Assembly: GCA_016787805.1 (NCBI GenBank)
Contig: JAEUTY010000021.1
Coordinates: 1 to 64,000, forward strand
Source: Flavobacterium sp.
GTDB taxonomy: Bacteria; Bacteroidota; Bacteroidia; Flavobacteriales; Flavobacteriaceae
Reading direction: 5' to 3'
Length of the DNA: 64,000 bases
Shown piece by piece: positions 59,127 to 64,000 of the stretch; position 1 is the first letter of the stretch, and every line of letters starts with the position of its first letter. The notes below the pieces were generated by a model, which did no database searches, was not told where the DNA came from, and saw nothing but the letters and a program-made list of their open reading frames with translations. The position numbers and the translations under genes are program-made.

Positions 59127-62100
59127 ATGAAAAAAAAATTTACTTTATTTATTTATTTATTTAAAGAAAATCATCACTTTGTTAATTTTGATGATGTTAA
59201 ATATTGGCTTTAGTCAGTTGGTATCTCAACCTACAAGCCCAGGAATACCCAATTTAACTATTGCCAAAAACTGGACAAGTGGTGGTTCAAATGTAGCATC
59301 TTTTAATGTTAAAGGAAAAACAGGTTCAGGTAATTTGGAGCCTACTACAGCAAGTACTTTACGCGCAACGTTCTCTTTTATATCAAATATCGGTCAATAC
59401 GGAGAAAAAATGAAAGGTTATGAACAGATGGGTAATATTCAATTTGGATATGAAGGACTCGATATGCCAGTTTTATTTACTCCGAAAGGGCTGATTCATC
59501 TTCAAAGGAAATACGAAAAAATTTCTCATGCTGAGGAAGAACGGTTAGAAAAACAAGGAATTCCAGAGGAAGAAATTGAACGTAAATTAATTATTACTGA
59601 CCGAGTAATTACAATGGAGTGGGTTGGTGCTAATCCGAATGTTGAAGTAATTACAGAAGAAAAAACAACTGATTATCATACGTACGGAATGATTCAGGAT
59701 AAGGCTTATGGGTATAAAAAACTCATTTATAAAAATATTTATCCAGGTATTGATCTTGTTTACAGTTTTAAAAATAATAATCTAGGTTTTGAATACAGCC
59801 TATTGGTGAAGCCTGGAGTTGATTTAAGTGTTGTAAAATTAAAATATGGGGGCGATGTAAAAAAAATCAAGATAGATCGCAAGGGTAATCTAATAATTCA
59901 GTCTGATATTGATGGAATTTCGACAACTGTTCCAGTTACTTATTATGGCGAAAGTTTGTTGAGTCAATCGGTTGATGAATTTAAGTCGGTTTATCAACTA
60001 TCGGGTAATGAAATTAGTTTTTCTTTTCCACAAGGATATGATAATACAAAATCTATCGTTATTGATCCCTTTGTAACTAGCACAAATAATCTTACTGGAG
60101 TAAATTCAGGAAAAGCTATTGATGTAGATTTTGATTATGCGGGTAATGTTTATGTAGCAGGTGGTGGTAATCTTGTTTCTACATTTGCGGCAGGAGCAAG
60201 CCATAAACATGCCAAATATAATAGTGCTGGAGTATTGGAGTGGACGTTCAACGGAACACTTACCATTCCATCATGGCAAGCTGATTTTTATTATGGTGGG
60301 TGGGTAGTTGACAAAACAAATGGAAGTCTATACATCGGTCAAGGGTATGCAACAGCTGGGTTTAGAGTAATTAGACTTAGTACAACGGGGTTGTATGATA
60401 ATTATATTTCAACTGGTAATCCAGCATTTCAAGAAGCATGGAAAATGTATTGGGTTTGTAACAATGGTACGCCACAAATAATTTGTGCTGGAGGCGGTAC
60501 CACTGGTCCAACTAATTTTGCCTATTGTTCACCACCATCCACTACTTTGAGCGCTGCTGTAAATCTTACTGGTAGTTCAGTTGCGGGACAAGATATGACC
60601 GATTTGATTATTGACCCAGTAACCAATAGTTTATATACTATTTACGCATCGCCTCTTGATGCTAGTACAGCCAACAAAATATTCAAACACAATCAGCCTT
60701 ATAGTGCGGCATCATCTGCTTGGAGTACGTTTACGGGTTATCCAAGTGCAATATTGGAATTGAAAAATAGACCTTACTTAGCTACTGGATATAATGACAA
60801 CTCTTCCAATATTTTAGGTCAAAATGCTACTTATATATTTTACTGGGATGGACAACATTTGAAAGCATTTAATAAAACTACAGGTGCAATAGCAGGAACT
60901 CCTTTAACCATTGCAACTAATGTACTTTTAATGCAGGGTGGTATAGTTGCTGATGCTTGCGATAATGTCTACATTGGAAGTACCAACGGCACAATAAAAG
61001 TGTATAAATTTAATGGTTCAACTTTTGATGATGCACTAGCACCTGATATTACCATTGCGGGTCACAATACTAATGTATATGATTTAGCTTTGGACGAATC
61101 TAAAAAATTATTATATGCTAGTGGTGATGGTTTTGTTGCATCCATTGATGTAGCGGCTTATTGCCCTACGACTATCTATACTGTAAATGTTGTGCCAAAT
61201 TGTGCTACAGCAAGTGCTACAGCTACTATTAGCCCTACACCTCCTACAAATTCTACCGTTACATATGCATTATTAATTGGGAGCACGTTTATAGCTACTA
61301 ATACAACTGGAATATTTACTGGATTACTCCCTAATACGACTTATACAGTTGTAGCAACTATAAATTTTGCTTGTAGTGGTGTGCAGACAACTACAGACTT
61401 TGTGCTTCCTGGACCAACAATTACTTTTACACAAACCAATACTACTTGTGGTGCGAATACAGGTACAATTAATGCAGCAGGTTCTGGTCCGCTAGGGCCT
61501 TATACCTATAGCTTAGATGGAGGAGCCTTCCAAGCAAGTGGAAACTTTACTGGTTTGTCAGCAGGTATACATACTTTAATTGTTCAAGGTGCAGGTGGAT
61601 GCCCTAATAGTGTCACTATAAACATTCTGAATAGTAACGGACCCGTATTGAATTTTACACAGACCAATGCCACTTGTGGAAACAATACTGGTACAGTAAC
61701 AGCCAATGTTACGGGTGGTACAGCTCCATATCAATATAGCCTTACGGGCAGTATTAATTATCCCTTTCAAACGGGGAATTTCTTTACTGGTTTAGTTTCG
61801 GGTCAATACACTTTAACAGTAAAAGATGCGACTAATTGTACTAATAGTGCGTTAGTAACAATCACTACAAGTCCAGCAGTATCATTAAATGCAATACCAG
61901 CCTCAGCTACCTGCGGACAAAATAATGGAACTATAACCGTATTTGGTAGTGGAGGAACTTTGCCATTAGAGTACAGTATTAATGGAAATACTTTTCAGGT
62001 AGCTAATATTTTCAACAATATTACACCTGGTAGTTATACAGTTTATGTAAAAGATGCAATAGGATGTATAGCTTCTGTTACAGTTAATGTTGCTAGTAAT

Positions 62101-64000
62101 CCAGTACCATCTGTTAGTGCAACTTCAACAGCAGCAGCTTGTGGTAATGTGAATGGAAGTATTACTGCAAATGGGTCTGGAGGAGTTGCACCATTGCAAT
62201 TCAGTATTAATGGAACTACTTTTCAAACAAGTCCATTTTTTAGCGGTTTAGCAGCTGGGAGTTACACGGTTACAGTAAAAGATAGCACAGGGTGTATTGC
62301 TACCACAGCAGTCGTTGTAGGAAGTACAGGAGGTCCTTCCGCAACAGCAACTTCTACTTCGGCGAACTGTGGTGCATCCAACGGTACAATAACTATCACA
62401 GCAACAGGTACTGGACCATTTACTTATAGTATAAATGGAGTAACTTATCAAGCAAGTAATCTTTTTTCAAGTGTTGCAGCTGGGAATTATTTTGTTTTTG
62501 TAAAAAATGCATCTGGTTGTATAGGAGCCGCTATAGTTGTAGTAAATTCGATAGCAGGTCCTACAATAAGTGCGGTAAGTACAGCAGCATCCTGTACTAT
62601 TAATGATGGTACAATTACTGCTACTGGGAGTGGTGGTAGTGCGCCATTAGAGTACAGTATTGATGGAGTAACTTATTCCTCAAGCGCTATCTTTACTAAT
62701 TTAGCACCTAACACTTATACAGTTTATGTAAAAGATGCTTTGGGTTGTGTTAAAACTACTACCGTAATTGTCGGAAATGCTTCTGGGCTTTCGCTTGCAT
62801 TAAGTGTAGTGTCATCTTCGTGTGGTAATAATGGAATAATAACTGCTACTGCTACTGGTGGAGTAGGACCATTACAATATAACATAAATGGTGGAGCATA
62901 CCAAGCTAGTAATATTTTTAGTGGTTTATCACCTGGCACATATACTATTAATGTAAAAGATGCAAATAACTGTATTATCACCAAACAAGGAGTAGTTGTT
63001 TCTGTAACGGGATTAACCTTAAATGCCTCAGCTGTTTTACAAGCAACTTGCGCATCAAATAATGCAGTTATTGTAGCAACTGGTAGCGGTGGTACTGCTC
63101 CTTTAACGTATAGTATAAACGGTTCAACTTATCAATCATCAGGTACTTTTATTAATGTAGCACCAGGTACTTATACTGTTTATTTAAAAGATGCTACAGG
63201 ATGTATTATTACGCAATCTGGGCTAGTAATAACAACAACTGGAACTGGTCCAGGAATTAATACATTCACTTTTACAGTAAAAAATGCTTTGGTGTGCGAT
63301 GGTGGGTTAGGAAGAATTCAAAACTTTAAGGTAAACGGAGCAACTTGCGGTTCTTGTACATTCAGTTTAGATTTTGGACCATTTTTAGCAGTTAATACTT
63401 TTACGAATATCTCCGTTGGTCAGCATTATGTAACAGCAATGGATGCAGCAGGTTGTACAAAAACTTTTCCTTTTACAATTAATGTTATAACAGGTGCTAC
63501 TGCTACTGCTGTTGTTACTGGAACTCCTTGTGGTTCTAATACAGGTCAAATTGTATTAACGGGCGTAAATGGAGATGGTAGCCCGCCATATTATTACAGT
63601 ATTGATGGAGGGGTGACATGGGTACAATTTAATACGACTGCAACACTTACAGGATATTCACCGGGAACTTATACCATAATTATTGCTGACGATTCTGGAT
63701 TCGATCCTGATCCTCCTGGTCCTAGTTGTACTACAACCATAACCGTTATTGTACCTGCAACTACTGGCAGTCCTACACTTTCAATTACCTCAACTAATGG
63801 AACTTGTAATTTAGCCAATGGAAGTATTACAGCTACTGGGTCAGGCGGCAGTGGTGGACCATACTCCTATAGTATCGATGGTGGAGCCTATCAGTCAAGT
63901 GGCATTTTTTTAGGACTCGTAGCTGGAACTTATATTGTTGAAGTAATGGATGATGCTGGATGTGTTAAGTCATCAACTGTAACTGTTATGAACGGTGGAG
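59127..64000 (+). CDS. Very large SprB-like adhesin, out of frame at its N-terminus and incomplete at the window edge
   Basis: An uninterrupted frame runs from 59131 to the end (over 1620 codons) but has no usable start: the in-frame codon before it is TGA (59128-59130), and its first ATG (59191) lies inside the hydrophobic core. The only fitting start, ATG at 59127, is out of frame by one base and ends after 28 codons (TAG 59211). Removing one TTTA unit (59144-59163) or one A (59130-59138) joins it to the long frame and yields a full signal peptide (MKKKFTLFIYLKK..., cleavage after GFSQ). Domains: DUF7948-like (NIGQYGEKM..., about residues 80-330), a beta-propeller-like region (about 350-690) and, from about 61,400, eleven SprB-type repeats (C......G.I.A.GSGG..PL.YSING..YQ.S..F..L..G.YTV.VKDA.GC). 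SprB proteins are T9SS-secreted adhesins moved by the gliding motor. Confidence 0.85.
59130..59163 (+). repeat. A9 tract and (TTTA)5 tetranucleotide tract at the adhesin start
   Basis: Nine A at 59130-59138 directly after the ATG, then TTTAC and five perfect TTTA units at 59144-59163, all within the signal-peptide coding region. Either tract can change length by slipped-strand mispairing, and each change alters the reading frame: 5 units with A9 is OFF, 4 units with A9 or 5 units with A8 is ON. Confidence 0.9.
61390..64000 (+). repeat. SprB-type protein repeats (about 11 units)
   Basis: Units of about 75-90 residues marked by a Cys-Gly start at about 61447, 61675, 61912, 62146, 62371, 62590, 62818, 63049, 63526 and 63811, plus one divergent unit near 63295. 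Each ends in a VKDA.GC-like motif. The array continues beyond the window. DNA identity between units is moderate, so expansion is older than in the calcium-repeat gene. Confidence 0.85.

Noticed and set aside
59191-59200. ATG codons at 59191 and 59194 as true starts of the adhesin
   Set aside because: They would leave only MMLNIGFSQ, without a charged start or full hydrophobic core, so secretion would fail; the ATG at 59127 with a corrected frame fits far better.
62248-62984. Short minus-strand frames in the adhesin region
   Set aside because: They are shadows of the SprB repeats on the opposite strand and have no start signals.

Overview
The window looks like a chromosomal segment of a gliding member of the Bacteroidota, most likely Flavobacterium or a close relative. 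The evidence is the AT-rich composition, promoters of the Bacteroidota type (TTTG, about 19 bp, TAnnTTTG), secreted proteins with type IX secretion (T9SS) C-terminal sorting domains, SprB-type adhesin repeats, a clear gldI gene, a TonB-dependent receptor with a carboxypeptidase-like N-terminal domain, and lineage families such as DUF4290, DUF5686, DUF3667 and DUF4199. No phage, plasmid, insertion sequence or CRISPR array was seen.

Layout. 1-10,000: four minus-strand genes for secreted surface proteins: a partial glycine-rich protein, a 1337-residue HYR/calcium-repeat protein, and an operon of an M14 carboxypeptidase followed by a small T9SS protein. Three of the four starts share a promoter-proximal repeated motif. 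10,200-29,000: housekeeping genes, namely tRNA-Met, a START-like protein, a class IV aminotransferase, YqgE, HU, recQ-fmt, an AAA ATPase, DUF493/DUF4290, murA, a TSUP permease, aroQ with a DUF5686 outer-membrane protein, two small beta-barrel proteins, xerD, rny, a 6S-type RNA and zapA. 29,000-34,750: envelope genes (M23 peptidase, TonB-dependent receptor, EF-hand lipoprotein, DUF3667). 34,860-42,370: an ABC exporter with a 54-residue membrane protein not previously delimited, a phosphosugar mutase, an ORF6N protein, a glycosyltransferase, L31 and a GlmU-like protein. 42,450-50,700: an S74-chaperone surface protein, mtaB, small enzymes, a lytic transglycosylase and L34 (rpmH). 50,780-51,000: a repeat-rich spacer before carB. 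54,400-58,700: nrnA, gldI and two cyclophilin-FKBP fusion isomerases in one operon, then crcB. 59,127 to the end: the start of a very large SprB-like adhesin, running off the window.

How it fits together. The right half joins a gliding-linked periplasmic folding operon (gldI and two double-domain prolyl isomerases) to a large adhesin gene of the class moved by the gliding machinery. The left end is a cluster of T9SS cargo under apparently shared transcriptional control.

Most notable observations: (1) the adhesin gene has a (TTTA)5 tract and an A9 tract between its only good ATG and its coding frame. As written it is out of frame, and loss of one TTTA unit or one A restores a complete signal peptide, so it looks like an ON/OFF switch. 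(2) A 14-bp motif is repeated at about 20-bp spacing upstream of three surface-protein genes. (3) The M14 peptidase ends in a dockerin-like double calcium loop while the next gene may encode a cohesin-like T9SS protein, suggesting a two-component surface anchor. (4) The neighbouring HYR protein appears to be a paralogue of the peptidase with the peptidase domain deleted.
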